The position numbers were made by a program, and so were the translations under genes. Shown here piece after piece: positions 34,159 to 43,058 of a DNA stretch of 64,000 nt. The notes below the pieces were generated by a model. The model ran no database searches, was not told where the DNA came from, and worked only from the letters and a program-made list of their open reading frames with translations. The DNA comes from Anaerolineae bacterium. Lineage in GTDB: Bacteria > Chloroflexota > Anaerolineae > Aggregatilineales > Phototrophicaceae. The first letter of the stretch is position 1. Each line of letters starts with the position of its first letter. Location of the stretch: positions 843,148 through 907,147 of the forward strand of contig JAFLCG010000001.1 in the NCBI GenBank assembly GCA_017303635.1. The letters are read 5' to 3'.

Positions 34159-35985
34159 CTATCGACTATCCACCGGTAGCCCTGCCAACGCCATGATCCG
34201 CAGCGCGTTGGTCGAAGGGGAAACACCTTCGCGGAGCCGGTAGTCGAAGCGCAGTTCACCATCGGCCACCTGATCAGCAAAGTGATAGTTCAGCAGGCCG
34301 GGTACCGTCGCCAGTTCCAGATCATGCGTTGAAACCAGTCCGGAACCACGTCCAGCCATCAACGCCGTCAGGTAAGCCTGACTGCCCAGCAGCCGTTCAC
34401 GGTTGTTGGTGCCCTTGAAGATTTCATCAATCAGGTAGAACAACGGCGTCGGATCATCCGCCTTCAGGGCATCCAGCAGCGCCTTGAGCCGCAGTACCTC
34501 GGCGTAGAAGTAAGAGTAACCAGCCGCCAGCGAATCGCTGACCCGAATGACCGAGAACAGGCGGGCCGGTTCCAGACTGAGCGACTCGGCACAGACGACC
34601 GACCCAACCTGTGCCAGAACCCGGTTGATACCCAACGTCCGTAAAAACGAACTCTTGCCGGACATATTCGAGCCGGTGAGCAGCACCACCGTGTTCGACT
34701 GAAGCCGGAAATCATTGCAGATGCGGTTTTCATGTGCGATCAGCGGATGACCGATTAAGGCTGCAACCATTGTAGGGACGAGGTACGCCTCGTCCGCTTT
34801 TTGGGTAACCGTGATTTGAGGCCGAGCATACTCCGGATTCAACCAGCCGAACGTCCGCAAGGCAGCCAGTGCTTCCAGTTCATGCCAGATCGTCAACCAC
34901 TGCGGCAGCAAACCGCGTAACGTAGCCCGTTGCTGACCGAGCCGGTAGGCAAAGAACAAATCCCAGGGTACGAGGGCGTTGAGCGTGGCCCAGAGGATCA
35001 CATTGCCCTGCAGGCTGCCAGCCGCCAAGGTTAGGTTCAGGCTGCGGAGCTGCCTGGAAGGGCGGTCAGTGCCTTTGAATGGTTGGAGCCGGGCTGTCAG
35101 AGTCGGTTTGCCAGCCGTATCGACTCGTTCGAGGAAGCGGAAGACCGAGTCCAAACTCTGGAATACATCACGGAGGCCGAAGGCCAGGATGCGGAAGCTG
35201 GCAGCGGCGGGCAGTTGCGTCAACGAGATAGCGACATAGATCACAAAGCTGATGGCCCAAAAGGGGCCGATCTGGGCGACCTGATTGATGATGAACAGGA
35301 CAGCCGTCAGCAGGCAGAGGCCAGCCAGGACGATCAACAACCGGGCGGGAACCTGTGGGCCAGCATCGGCGGTCAGCCATTGGAGCGAAGGTTCGGTATC
35401 CAGGCGGGAGTCACCAACTGCGGCACCACGGCTGGAACGGGCCAGAGCGGTGGTGAATCGGGCGGAAAGTTCACGGACTTGAGCCTGACGAGCGGTGATG
35501 GCATCGGCAGTCAGCAGCGGGTTGAGCAGCCAGTGACGCAGCAGGTCATGGCCTTGATGGGTGGCGGTGGTATCCAGCAGGTGCAGCAGCGATTGACTGC
35601 CGGTGATATCCAGATCGAGTTCAAAAGGGTGATCGGCTTGTGCATCACGGCGGGGTGGTGCCGGGATATGCGACCAATCGAGGGTGGCACGGGCTATATG
35701 GGTACGGTGAACGTGCAGCCAGTCCTGTGCGGAACGGAGGCGTGAGCGAAGGCGGCGGTGCAGGATGACCAAGCCGGTGAAGGCAATAGCTGTCAGCAGG
35801 GCCAGGCTGAGGGCGACGGGTTGGAAGTTGTTCCAGAGCAGCAGCGTGAGGACGGCACCAGTCAGGACGACCAGCAGCCGAACGGTGCTGAGGCGGTCAT
35901 TGCGGCGGCTGAGGGCAGCGAGGCGGGATTGAACACGGGTGATGTTGCGGTCGAGCAGAGTCAGGCGATCAGTGCGGGTGGGCAT
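34159..35985 (-). CDS. Membrane-anchored MutS-like ATPase
   Basis: A protein of about 608 residues. Two hydrophobic segments near the N-terminus (LLVVLTGAVLTLLLW and ALSLALLTAIAFTGLVIL) anchor it; the middle has MutS core/lever-type helices plus a further hydrophobic pair; the C-terminus is a MutS ABC ATPase with GSNMSGKSSFLRTLG (Walker A), LIDEIFKGTNNRERL (Walker B) and STHDLEL. It lacks the mismatch-binding domain, so a role in mismatch repair is doubtful. ATG 35985 starts the conserved reading. An R1-like repeat is embedded in frame at 34767-34796. Confidence 0.82.
   Translation of the reverse strand: MPTRTDRLTLLDRNITRVQSRLAALSRRNDRLSTVRLLVVLTGAVLTLLLWNNFQPVALSLALLTAIAFTGLVILHRRLRSRLRSAQDWLHVHRTHIARATLDWSHIPAPPRRDAQADHPFELDLDITGSQSLLHLLDTTATHQGHDLLRHWLLNPLLTADAITARQAQVRELSARFTTALARSSRGAAVGDSRLDTEPSLQWLTADAGPQVPARLLIVLAGLCLLTAVLFIINQVAQIGPFWAISFVIYVAISLTQLPAAASFRILAFGLRDVFQSLDSVFRFLERVDTAGKPTLTARLQPFKGTDRPSRQLRSLNLTLAAGSLQGNVILWATLNALVPWDLFFAYRLGQQRATLRGLLPQWLTIWHELEALAALRTFGWLNPEYARPQITVTQKADEAYLVPTMVAALIGHPLIAHENRICNDFRLQSNTVVLLTGSNMSGKSSFLRTLGINRVLAQVGSVVCAESLSLEPARLFSVIRVSDSLAAGYSYFYAEVLRLKALLDALKADDPTPLFYLIDEIFKGTNNRERLLGSQAYLTALMAGRGSGLVSTHDLELATVPGLLNYHFADQVADGELRFDYRLREGVSPSTNALRIMALAGLPVDSR
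34767..34796. repeat. R1-like repeat inside the MutS-like gene
   Basis: TGTAGGGACGAGGTACGCCTCGTCC lies in the coding strand complement and encodes the stretch around ADEAYLVPTM (about residues 395-405) without breaking the frame. Confidence 0.6.
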
Positions 35986-36024
35986 GGGCAACGAAGTCCA
36001 GTAATGAAAACATCCGAGGAACTT

Positions 36025-36210
36025 TACCACAGAGCAAGGCAGAGAGGCGTTTTAACGCAAAGCAGCAAAGGGGCAAAGATGCAAAGCGATTTTACTGCAG
36101 AGTGGCAGAGGGACAGAGGTGCAGAGGGGGATTTACGGCAAGGTGGACGGAACCTTACAGGGAAATATTACCTGTTTTGCAGGAGAATATCAGGTAATAA
36201 TTACTTAATA
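36025..36210 (+). repeat. R2 composite repeat with CAGGTAA palindrome
   Basis: CACAGAGCAAGGCAGAGAGG, AACGCAAAGCAGCAAAGG, GCAAAGATGCAAAG, TTACTGCAGAGTGGCAGAGG, then TATTACCTG (36166-36174) paired with CAGGTAATA (36191-36199) and ATTACT. Same order as the copy at 16950-17100. Confidence 0.72.
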
Positions 36211-36360
36211 TTACAATAAGATGTGGAACATAATCGGAGCAAACGTTCCATTTTTGGAAGTGAAGTGTGATATTTTTAGGATGTTCTTCAAAAGGATTAT
36301 GATGTGTTTGAGATAGCATTTGCGAAAGTGGTAAAGGACGCTCGAACCGATGTTGGTGCG

Positions 36361-36378
36361 CCGCCGCCGCCGCCGCCG
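36361..36378 (+). repeat. Six CCG units in the leader of the first helicase gene
   Basis: Six perfect CCG units lie about 150 bases before the helicase start. The rest of 36211-36525 shows no gene I can support; it probably holds the helicase promoter and leader. Confidence 0.6.
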
Positions 36379-36525
36379 CAAATTGGATTTCTCCGTCTAT
36401 CTCTTTGAACAATTTCATGATACAGTGTTACAGTGCCTGCATTCGGCAGGCATTCCCCAAGTAGATCGCTATCACTCATCAGTCCGATGAGCATTCCACG
36501 TTCAAGACAGGAATTCCGTTCAGTT

Positions 36526-37938
36526 ATGACACCTCGTTTCCAAGACCTCGGCCTGCGCCCGGAGCTGCTGCGCGCCCTTGCCGATGTTGGCTATGAACAG
36601 CCAACCCCCATCCAGCAGCAATCTATTCCCCACCTGCTGCTCGGCAAAGATGTGCTCGGCTGCGCCCAGACGGGCACCGGGAAGACGGCGGCCTTCGCGC
36701 TGCCGATCATCCAGCGCCTGGTGGAAAACCCGCGCCAGACCAAAGGCATCCGTGTGCTGGTGCTGGCCCCTACCCGTGAACTCGCCAGCCAGATCGGGGA
36801 AAGCTTCCGTGACTACGGTCGCCATACCCGCATCAAGACGGTGGTAATTTTCGGCGGCGTCGGTCAACAGCCGCAGGTCGATGCCATCCGGCGTGGGCCG
36901 GAAGTGCTGGTGGCCGCGCCCGGTCGCCTGCTCGACCTGATGGGTCAGGGCTACATCAAGCTCGACCAGGTTGAAGTATTGGTGCTGGACGAAGCCGACC
37001 GTATGCTGGATATGGGTTTCATTCAGCCGGTGCGCCAGATCATCAAGGCGCTGCCGCGCAATCGGCAGAACCTGTTGTTCTCCGCCACCATGCCCGCTGA
37101 AATCCAGCAGTTGGCGAACTCGATCCTGCACGAGCCGGTCAAGGTGGCGGTGACTCCGGTCGCCTCGACCGTCGATCTGATCCACCAGCAGGTGTACTTC
37201 GTCGATAAGAAGCTCAAGCCCAGCCTGCTTCAGCATCTGCTGACCGATCAGCAGGTCAAGCGTGTGCTGGTCTTCACCCGCACCAAGCACGGTGCCAATA
37301 AGGTCGTGCAGGGGTTGGAGAAAGCCCGCATTCAGGCGGAAGCTATCCACGGCAATAAGTCGCAAAGCGCCCGCGAAAAGGCACTCTCCAACTTCAAAGC
37401 GGGTTCAACCCGTGTGCTGGTGGCGACCGATATTGCGGCGCGTGGTATCGATGTGGATGACATCACCCACGTGATCAACTTCGACCTGCCGCATGAGCCG
37501 GAGACCTACGTCCACCGCATCGGCCGGACGGCGCGGGCTGGTGCTTCCGGCATCGCCTACTCGTTCTGTGATGCCGAGGAACGCCCGCTGCTGCGCGACA
37601 TCGAACGGCTGATCCGCCTGAAGGTGCCGATCGTGAGCGAGCATCCGTATCCGCCGGGGACGCCGCTGCCCGCCGGAGCCGTCACTTTTGAACAGCCGCG
37701 CCCCGGTCAATACCTGGGGGATCGCCCACGCCGGAGCAATGGCCCTTCGCGCAGTGGGAATGGCACAGGCACTGGCAATGGTCAGCGCAGTGGGGGGAAC
37801 GGTTCATCTTCAGGTGGACGTTCATCCCAGCCGAGCCAAAGTCAGGGCCAGGGTCAAGGGCAGGGCAACCGCCGCCGCCGTCCAGGTGGGCAGGGGCAAG
37901 GTGCGCCTAAGTCCAATCGGTCATACGGGGATCGGTAA
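36526..37938 (+). CDS. DEAD-box ATP-dependent RNA helicase (RhlE-like)
   Basis: About 470 residues with the full DEAD-box set: Q motif [11 protein letters not shown]...[10 protein letters not shown], motif I AQTGTGKT, Ia [33 protein letters not shown] and [12 protein letters not shown]. It unwinds short RNA duplexes. The C-terminal tail (about 390-470) is Gly/Gln/Ser/Arg-rich and disordered ([15 protein letters not shown]), as in RhlE-type helicases. ATG 36526 begins the Q motif; upstream in-frame residues look non-coding. Confidence 0.9.
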   Translation: MTPRFQDLGLRPELLRALADVGYEQPTPIQQQSIPHLLLGKDVLGCAQTGTGKTAAFALPIIQRLVENPRQTKGIRVLVLAPTRELASQIGESFRDYGRHTRIKTVVIFGGVGQQPQVDAIRRGPEVLVAAPGRLLDLMGQGYIKLDQVEVLVLDEADRMLDMGFIQPVRQIIKALPRNRQNLLFSATMPAEIQQLANSILHEPVKVAVTPVASTVDLIHQQVYFVDKKLKPSLLQHLLTDQQVKRVLVFTRTKHGANKVVQGLEKARIQAEAIHGNKSQSAREKALSNFKAGSTRVLVATDIAARGIDVDDITHVINFDLPHEPETYVHRIGRTARAGASGIAYSFCDAEERPLLRDIERLIRLKVPIVSEHPYPPGTPLPAGAVTFEQPRPGQYLGDRPRRSNGPSRSGNGTGTGNGQRSGGNGSSSGGRSSQPSQSQGQGQGQGNRRRRPGGQGQGAPKSNRSYGDR

Positions 37939-38001
37939 TCCCCGTTCAATCCCGGTCTGCAAGCCAGTCCCGGGACGATGAGTGCTGATCCACTGAAAGC
38001 G

Positions 38002-38027
38002 CCACTCCCCTGTATACAGGGGAGTGG
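38002..38027. terminator. Perfect 26-base palindrome between the two helicase genes
   Basis: CCACTCCCCTG TATA CAGGGGAGTGG is an exact palindrome (11-bp stem). No T-run follows, so it may be an RNA-stabilising stem rather than an intrinsic terminator. The remaining spacer to 38176 shows nothing else that I can support. Confidence 0.5.
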
Positions 38028-38176
38028 GTGCGACCAGCGGAAGTCCCTGTGGGAGGGTGAGAGGGTCTAAGGCACGCAACTGGTAGTCACCCCGCAATGT
38101 GTCTTGGGAAGCATCTGTTTCCCACCCCTAATCTTTTTCACCTGCATTCCATTGAAAGACTGGACAGCCTGCTCCT

Positions 38177-39916
38177 ATGACTGACTCGACCACTTTTGCT
38201 GAACTCGGCCTACGACCGGAACTGCTCAAAGCTGTTTCTGACCTCGGTTACGAAGAACCTTCTCCTATTCAAGTCCAGGCCATTCCGCTGCTGCTGGAAG
38301 GCCGTGATGTGCTCGGTCAGGCCCAGACCGGCACCGGCAAGACGGCAGCCTTCGCGCTGCCGCTGCTGCAGAACCTTGATTACGACGCGGACGGCGTTCA
38401 GGCGCTGATCCTGACCCCCACCCGTGAACTGGCCCTGCAAGTGGCCGAAGCCGTCTATCAGTACGGCAAGGAACTGGGCGCACGGGTGCTGCCGGTCTAC
38501 GGCGGTACGGCTTATGCCCGGCAGATCAAGCGGTTGAAAGATGGCGTCCATGTGGTCGTTGGTACGCCGGGGCGTATCATCGACCTGATCGACAAGGGCG
38601 TGCTGGACTTCAGCAGCGTGCGCTACCTGGTGCTGGATGAAGCCGACGAGATGCTGGATATGGGCTTTGTCGAAGCCGTTGAGCGCATCCTGAGCGAGAC
38701 TCCCAAAGACCGGCAGACGGCGCTCTTTTCCGCCACGGTGCCGAACGAAATCCGCCGCCTGATCGGGCAATATATGCGGAAGCCGGAACAGGTGACGATT
38801 GCCCGCAAGACCATGACGGTGCCGCAGGTCGAGCAGCGCTATTACCTGATCGACCAGGGTTCACGACTAGCGGCGCTGGCCCGTCTGCTGGAAACAGAAG
38901 ATCTGACCGGCACGCTGGTCTTCACCCGGACCAAGTTGGGCGCGGCCCAACTGGCGGAGCAACTGCTCCAGCGCGGGTACACGGCGGAAGCCCTGCACGG
39001 CGACCTGACCCAGGATATGCGTGAGGTGGTGCTGCGGCGCTTCCGGCAGGGGACGCTGCAACTGCTGATCGCCACGGATGTGGTGGCTCGCGGTGTCGAT
39101 ATTCAGGACGTGAGCCACGTCATCAACTTTGATATTCCCGGCGACGGTGAAGATTATGTCCACCGCATTGGTCGGACGGGTCGCGCGGGTCGCTCCGGTA
39201 TTGCTATCACCCTGGTGACGCCGCGCGACCTGCGCCGGATCAAGCTGATTGAGCAATTCACCAAGCAGACGATCCAACCGGCCAAGCTGCCGCCCAAAGA
39301 AGCGGTCTATGAACGCCGGAATGCGTTGTTCATTGACCGGCTGGCGGAAACCGTCAAGGAGCATGGGCTGGAAGCGGAACGGGCGCTGGTGCAGCAGATG
39401 ATCGCTTCTGGCGTGGATGTGATCGAACTGGCAGCCGGTGCCATGAAGATGGCCCGCGAAGCCGAGGCGCTGCGCCCGGTCGAAGATGTGCGTGAGATTT
39501 CGCCGTATGATGACCGTCCGCGCCGTGACCGGGATGGCGGTGATCGACGGGGCAACCGCGACCGCTTTGATGATGATCGTCGTCCGCTGCGGGCGGAACG
39601 CCGTGACCGGAGCGTACCGGAAGCCGGGATGGTCACACTCAAGCTGAATGTGGGTCGGCTGCATAACCTGCGCGTGGGCGAGGTGGTCGGCGCGATTGCC
39701 GGCGAAGCTGGCATCCCCGGCAAGGTGATCGGCGCGATCAGCCTGCGGCAGGACTTCACGCTGGTGGATGTTGAAGAAGCCTACGTGGAGCAGGTGCTGC
39801 GCGGGGTCAAACACTGGAACGTGCGCGGCACCATGGTCGAAGTCACACGGGATCGTGGTTCGCGCGGTCAAAGCAGCGGTGACCGCAAGGGCCGTCGCTT
39901 TACCGGGCACGGGTAG
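38177..39916 (+). CDS. deaD: DEAD-box RNA helicase with DbpA-like RNA-binding domain (DeaD/CsdA-like)
   Basis: A 579-residue helicase. Core motifs: PTPIQ-like [43 protein letters not shown] and HRIGRTGRAG. A charged Arg/Asp-rich linker (about 435-475) leads to a DbpA/CsdA-type RNA-binding domain (VTLKLNVGRLHNL...GKVIGAISL...FTLVDV) ending near 560, as in CsdA/DeaD, which acts in ribosome assembly and cold adaptation. It sits directly after a second DEAD-box gene, so the two may share conditions of expression. Confidence 0.9.
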   Translation: MTDSTTFAELGLRPELLKAVSDLGYEEPSPIQVQAIPLLLEGRDVLGQAQTGTGKTAAFALPLLQNLDYDADGVQALILTPTRELALQVAEAVYQYGKELGARVLPVYGGTAYARQIKRLKDGVHVVVGTPGRIIDLIDKGVLDFSSVRYLVLDEADEMLDMGFVEAVERILSETPKDRQTALFSATVPNEIRRLIGQYMRKPEQVTIARKTMTVPQVEQRYYLIDQGSRLAALARLLETEDLTGTLVFTRTKLGAAQLAEQLLQRGYTAEALHGDLTQDMREVVLRRFRQGTLQLLIATDVVARGVDIQDVSHVINFDIPGDGEDYVHRIGRTGRAGRSGIAITLVTPRDLRRIKLIEQFTKQTIQPAKLPPKEAVYERRNALFIDRLAETVKEHGLEAERALVQQMIASGVDVIELAAGAMKMAREAEALRPVEDVREISPYDDRPRRDRDGGDRRGNRDRFDDDRRPLRAERRDRSVPEAGMVTLKLNVGRLHNLRVGEVVGAIAGEAGIPGKVIGAISLRQDFTLVDVEEAYVEQVLRGVKHWNVRGTMVEVTRDRGSRGQSSGDRKGRRFTGHG

Positions 39917-39958
39917 TAGGACGGTTGCACAGCCTCGTTAACGAATAGTCCTCACCTC

Positions 39959-39999
39959 AGTCCCTCTCCCGCCGATGCATAGCATCCGGGGGAGGGACT
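39959..39999 (+). terminator. Long hairpin after the helicase gene
   Basis: AGTCCCTCTCCC (39959-39970) pairs with GGGGGAGGGACT (39988-39999, one wobble), and GATGC/GCATC forms an inner stem. No T-run follows. Similar CCTCACCTC-AGTCCCTCTCCC hairpins are a common dispersed repeat type. Confidence 0.5.
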
Positions 40000-40033
40000 C
40001 GAGAATTTCAAACAGCGAAACATCTTTCCGGTC

Positions 40034-40084
40034 GAAATGTCCGTACAATGGTACTTTGACAGACATTTCACTCCGCGTTATGCT
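40034..40084 (+). promoter_or_regulatory. Promoter of the sugar ABC operon with inverted repeats
   Basis: TTGACA (40056-40061) and TATGCT (40079-40084) are 17 bases apart. GAAATGTC (40034-40041) and GACATTTC (40062-40069) flank the -35 box as a perfect inverted repeat, and GTACAATGGTAC (40043-40054) lies between; either could be an operator. Confidence 0.7.
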
Positions 40085-40150
40085 TTGAACATCCTGCGCC
40101 TTGCACCCGGCGTCAGGAAGAAAATAGCTTATATCACGGAGGAATAGACC

Positions 40151-41083
40151 TTGAAGAAGCTTGTACTAGTACTGGTTGGTTTTGTGCTGCTGCTCTCGCT
40201 TTCGACGGCGATGGCGCAGGATGCCCGCGTTTTCTACTGGATTTCCCACGGTTCCCCGGCTGACCCGGTTTGGACCTACTTCCTGCAAGGTGCGGAGAAG
40301 TGGGCAGCGGACACCGGTCAGGAAGTCCGTACCTCCTTCCACAATGGTGATGTTCCTTCGCAGCAGGAAGCCATCCGCGCTGCTATCGCCGCGGGTGCCG
40401 ATGGTATCACGACCACCAGCCCGGACCCCGGTGCGCTGGTTGAGGTGGTTGCGGAAGCCCGCGCTGCCGGTATCCCGGTCATTAATTTCAATACCCCTGA
40501 TCCGGCGGTGGAATTCGACGCCTATGTAGGCGGCGACCTGCTGGTTTATGGGCGGAGCTGGGCGCAGTACCTGGTCGACAACGGCCTGGTCGAATCCGGC
40601 GATTTCGTCTGGATGCCGGTGGAAGTCCCCGGAGCCAGCTACGGCGTGATCGAAGAGCAGGGTATCTCCGAAGTGTTCACCCCGCTGGGTATCACCTGGG
40701 AAGTGACCGATGCCACCCTCGATCAGGCGGAAATCATCACCCGCATGAGCGATTACCTGACCGCCAATCGTGACAAGATTGATGCCATCATCGGTCTGGG
40801 CGATCTGGTGACGGGCAGTATCAAGCGCGTCTTCGACCAGGTCGGCGTGGCCGCTGGTGAAATCCCGGTCGTCGGCTGGGGCAACTCGCTCGATACCGCG
40901 CAGGAAGTGCTGGAAGGTTATGTGAACGCGGCCCAGTGGCAAGACCCGCTGGCGACCAGCTACATCGCCCTCTCGCTGGCGAATATGGCCGCCTCTGGCA
41001 TTCCGCCGGGGTTCGATGTCATCGTCGGCGCGCTGTATGAAGCCGATACGGCCCAGGTCTATGCGGACATTCTGAGCAGCTAA
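40151..41083 (+). CDS. Periplasmic-type sugar-binding protein of an ABC importer
   Basis: A 310-residue exported protein (signal peptide MKKLVLVLVGFVLLLSLSTA, cleavage near AMAQ) of the type I periplasmic-binding fold, like ribose or autoinducer-2 binding proteins: FYWISHGSPADPVWTYFLQG at the start and GADGITTTSPDPGAL. It captures a sugar for the permease and ATPase encoded next. The start is TTG with GGAGG 9 bases upstream. The exact sugar is unknown. Confidence 0.88.
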   Translation: MKKLVLVLVGFVLLLSLSTAMAQDARVFYWISHGSPADPVWTYFLQGAEKWAADTGQEVRTSFHNGDVPSQQEAIRAAIAAGADGITTTSPDPGALVEVVAEARAAGIPVINFNTPDPAVEFDAYVGGDLLVYGRSWAQYLVDNGLVESGDFVWMPVEVPGASYGVIEEQGISEVFTPLGITWEVTDATLDQAEIITRMSDYLTANRDKIDAIIGLGDLVTGSIKRVFDQVGVAAGEIPVVGWGNSLDTAQEVLEGYVNAAQWQDPLATSYIALSLANMAASGIPPGFDVIVGALYEADTAQVYADILSS

Positions 41084-41098
41084 TCACCATCTCTGAAG

Positions 41099-41121
41099 GG
41101 GGCGACCCAGCGGGTCGCCCC
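41099..41121 (+). repeat. Strong intergenic hairpin after the binding-protein gene
   Basis: GGGGCGACCC (41099-41108) and GGGTCGCCCC (41112-41121) form a perfect 10-bp stem with an AGC loop, 16 bases past the stop. Stems at this place in ABC operons commonly protect the binding-protein mRNA and lower expression of distal genes. Confidence 0.65.
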
Positions 41122-41143
41122 TGCCTGAAGATCAAACAATTGC

Positions 41144-41170
41144 GGTGGGCGCACAGAATAGTGCGCCCCT
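41144..41170 (-). repeat. R1 repeat (reverse orientation)
   Basis: GGGCGCAC (41147-41154) and GTGCGCCC (41161-41168) with an AGAATA loop. It lies between the binding-protein and permease genes and explains the spurious extra residues before the permease start. Confidence 0.65.
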
Positions 41171-41192
41171 ATTCATTACGGAAACCTCGAAT

Positions 41193-42209
41193 ATGGCACT
41201 TATTGACCGCGTAGAGTCTCCCCCGGCCGAGCGCACCTCGCTGGTGCAATTCCTGATCGCACGACCGGAATTCGGGCCGTTTGTGCTGCTGGTGTTGGAG
41301 ATTGTCGTCTTCAACGCACTCTCCCCGGCGTTCCTCTCCGCACTGAACATCAGCAATTTGCTGGCCTTCGTACCAGAACTGGGGATGCTGGCACTGGGCA
41401 TGACCATGCTGATGACTGCTGGTGAGTTTGATCTCTCGGTGGGGTCGGTGTTCGGCTTCACGCCCATCGTCATGTGGACGCTCTACAACGAAGGGGTGAC
41501 CGGGCTGGAGGCGGCGTTCATCATCAGCCTCCTGCTGGCGGTCTTGATCGGCGCTGTCAACGGCTTCATGGTGACGCGCCTGAAAATCCCATCATTTTTG
41601 GTCACGCTGGGGATGCTGCTGGTGGTGCGCGGGACGGCCCTCTACATCACCGATGGTTTCCCACAAAGCCGCTGGACAACCGACTCGCCACTGCTCGGCA
41701 TTTTGGTAGGGGACTTCCGCATTGGCGAAATACGGATATTCAATTCTTTGCTGTGGTTCATCGCCTTTAGCATCATACTCGGGTACATCCTGATGCTCTC
41801 GCGGGCAGGGAACTGGATACAGGCAGCCGGGGGCAATCCCAACTCGGCACGAGCGCGAGGTGTACGAGTTGACCGCACCAAGATCATGCTCTTCATCCTG
41901 ACGGCGGTGATTTCGGCATGGGCGGGCATCACCAGCTCGATCCGTGTGGCGACGGCCAACCCGAACAGTGGGACCGGGTATGAACTGGAAGTGATTGCTA
42001 TGGTGGTGATCGGCGGCACGGCACTGACAGGCGGTCGCGGTACCATCATCGGTACTTTGTTGGGAGTATTCATCCTGCGTGTGATGCGGAACGGCATCAA
42101 CTTCACCGACGTCCCGGGGCTGGCCTATAACATCTTCATCGGGGGGATCATCCTGGGGATGATGGCGCTGCATTCGTGGCTTGAACGACGGCACCATGCG
42201 GGGACATAA
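41193..42209 (+). CDS. Sugar ABC transporter permease (RbsC-like)
   Basis: A protein of about 338 residues with some nine or ten hydrophobic segments of the ribose/galactose permease family (BPD_transp_2): GMTMLMTAGEFDLSVGSVFG, NGFMVTRLKIPSFLVTLGML and VIGGTALTGGRGTIIGTLLG are the family signatures. ATG 41193 is chosen because the upstream in-frame residues come from an R1 repeat. It forms the membrane channel for the adjacent binding protein and ATPase. Confidence 0.9.
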   Translation: MALIDRVESPPAERTSLVQFLIARPEFGPFVLLVLEIVVFNALSPAFLSALNISNLLAFVPELGMLALGMTMLMTAGEFDLSVGSVFGFTPIVMWTLYNEGVTGLEAAFIISLLLAVLIGAVNGFMVTRLKIPSFLVTLGMLLVVRGTALYITDGFPQSRWTTDSPLLGILVGDFRIGEIRIFNSLLWFIAFSIILGYILMLSRAGNWIQAAGGNPNSARARGVRVDRTKIMLFILTAVISAWAGITSSIRVATANPNSGTGYELEVIAMVVIGGTALTGGRGTIIGTLLGVFILRVMRNGINFTDVPGLAYNIFIGGIILGMMALHSWLERRHHAGT

Positions 42210-42210
42210 C

Positions 42211-42954
42211 ATGATGATCAATGAACTGGTCCGCATGCATCATATCAACAAATACTTCGGGCGAGTGCAGGCGCTCAACGATGTGAGCCTGAGCGTCCGC
42301 AAGCAGGAGATTGTCGGCCTGCTGGGGGATAACGGCGCAGGGAAATCGACCCTCATCAAGATTCTGTCGGGGGCGCTGCGGGCGGACAGCGGCGAGATCA
42401 CCATGCATGGCAAGCGGGTGGACATCCGCAATACAACCGATGCGATCAAGATGGGCATCGAAACCATTTATCAGGACTCGGCACTGGTGCCGCAGCTTTC
42501 CATCGCGCGGAATATCTTCCTGGGGCGCGAACCCACGCGCATGTTCGACCTGATGGATCAGCAGAAAATGAACGACGTGGCGAGCAAGCTGCTCAAGCAG
42601 GTGGGCATCAGCAAGAATATCCCACCGACCACGCCGGTGAGCGCTCTTTCCGGCGGTGAACGGCAGGCGGTCTCGATTGCGCGGGCGCTATACTTTGAAA
42701 GCGAACTCATCATTCTGGATGAGCCGACCAACAACCTGGGCGTCGAAGAGACGCAGGGTGTGCTGCGGTTCGTCCGTAATGCGCGGGATACGGGCCATTC
42801 GTGTATCCTGATCGCCCACAATATCTACCATGTGTTCCAGGTGGTGGATCGGATTGTGGTGCTGCGGCGGGGCAAGACGGTGGCGGATGACATCGATCCA
42901 AAAAAGACGACCATCGAAGCGGTCGAGCATGTCATCACGGGGATGAGCCTATAG
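42211..42954 (+). CDS. Sugar ABC transporter ATP-binding protein, single domain
   Basis: A 247-residue ATPase: Walker A GDNGAGKSTLIK, signature LSGGERQAVSIARAL, Walker B LIILDEPTNNLG and the switch His (CILIAHN). Most RbsA/MglA-type partners of this permease family have two fused ATPase domains; this has only one, so a homodimer is expected. The ATG follows the permease stop by one base, giving tight coupling. Confidence 0.9.
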   Translation: MMINELVRMHHINKYFGRVQALNDVSLSVRKQEIVGLLGDNGAGKSTLIKILSGALRADSGEITMHGKRVDIRNTTDAIKMGIETIYQDSALVPQLSIARNIFLGREPTRMFDLMDQQKMNDVASKLLKQVGISKNIPPTTPVSALSGGERQAVSIARALYFESELIILDEPTNNLGVEETQGVLRFVRNARDTGHSCILIAHNIYHVFQVVDRIVVLRRGKTVADDIDPKKTTIEAVEHVITGMSL

Positions 42955-42975
42955 AGTTCACAGTTCACAGTGAAG
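42955..42975 (-). repeat. R3 short tandem words, left of the GT4 gene
   Basis: AGTTCACAGTTCACAGT directly follows the ATPase stop. Its reverse complement family recurs right of the GT4 gene at 44411-44448. Confidence 0.55.
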
Positions 42976-43058
42976 ATATGGTAGCATGTACCATCTATTC
43001 TTCATGATGTCTCTGTTTATCACTTGATGTGATAGGGACTCCCAGAAACCCGAATTGC

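Noticed and set aside
36520..37365. 281-codon minus-strand frame opposite the first helicase
   Set aside because: Antisense shadow of a gene with all DEAD-box motifs; residue content is His/Gln/Asp-rich as expected of such shadows.
38867..39910. 347-codon minus-strand frame opposite the second helicase
   Set aside because: Same reason; the sense strand encodes motifs IV-VI and a DbpA-like domain.
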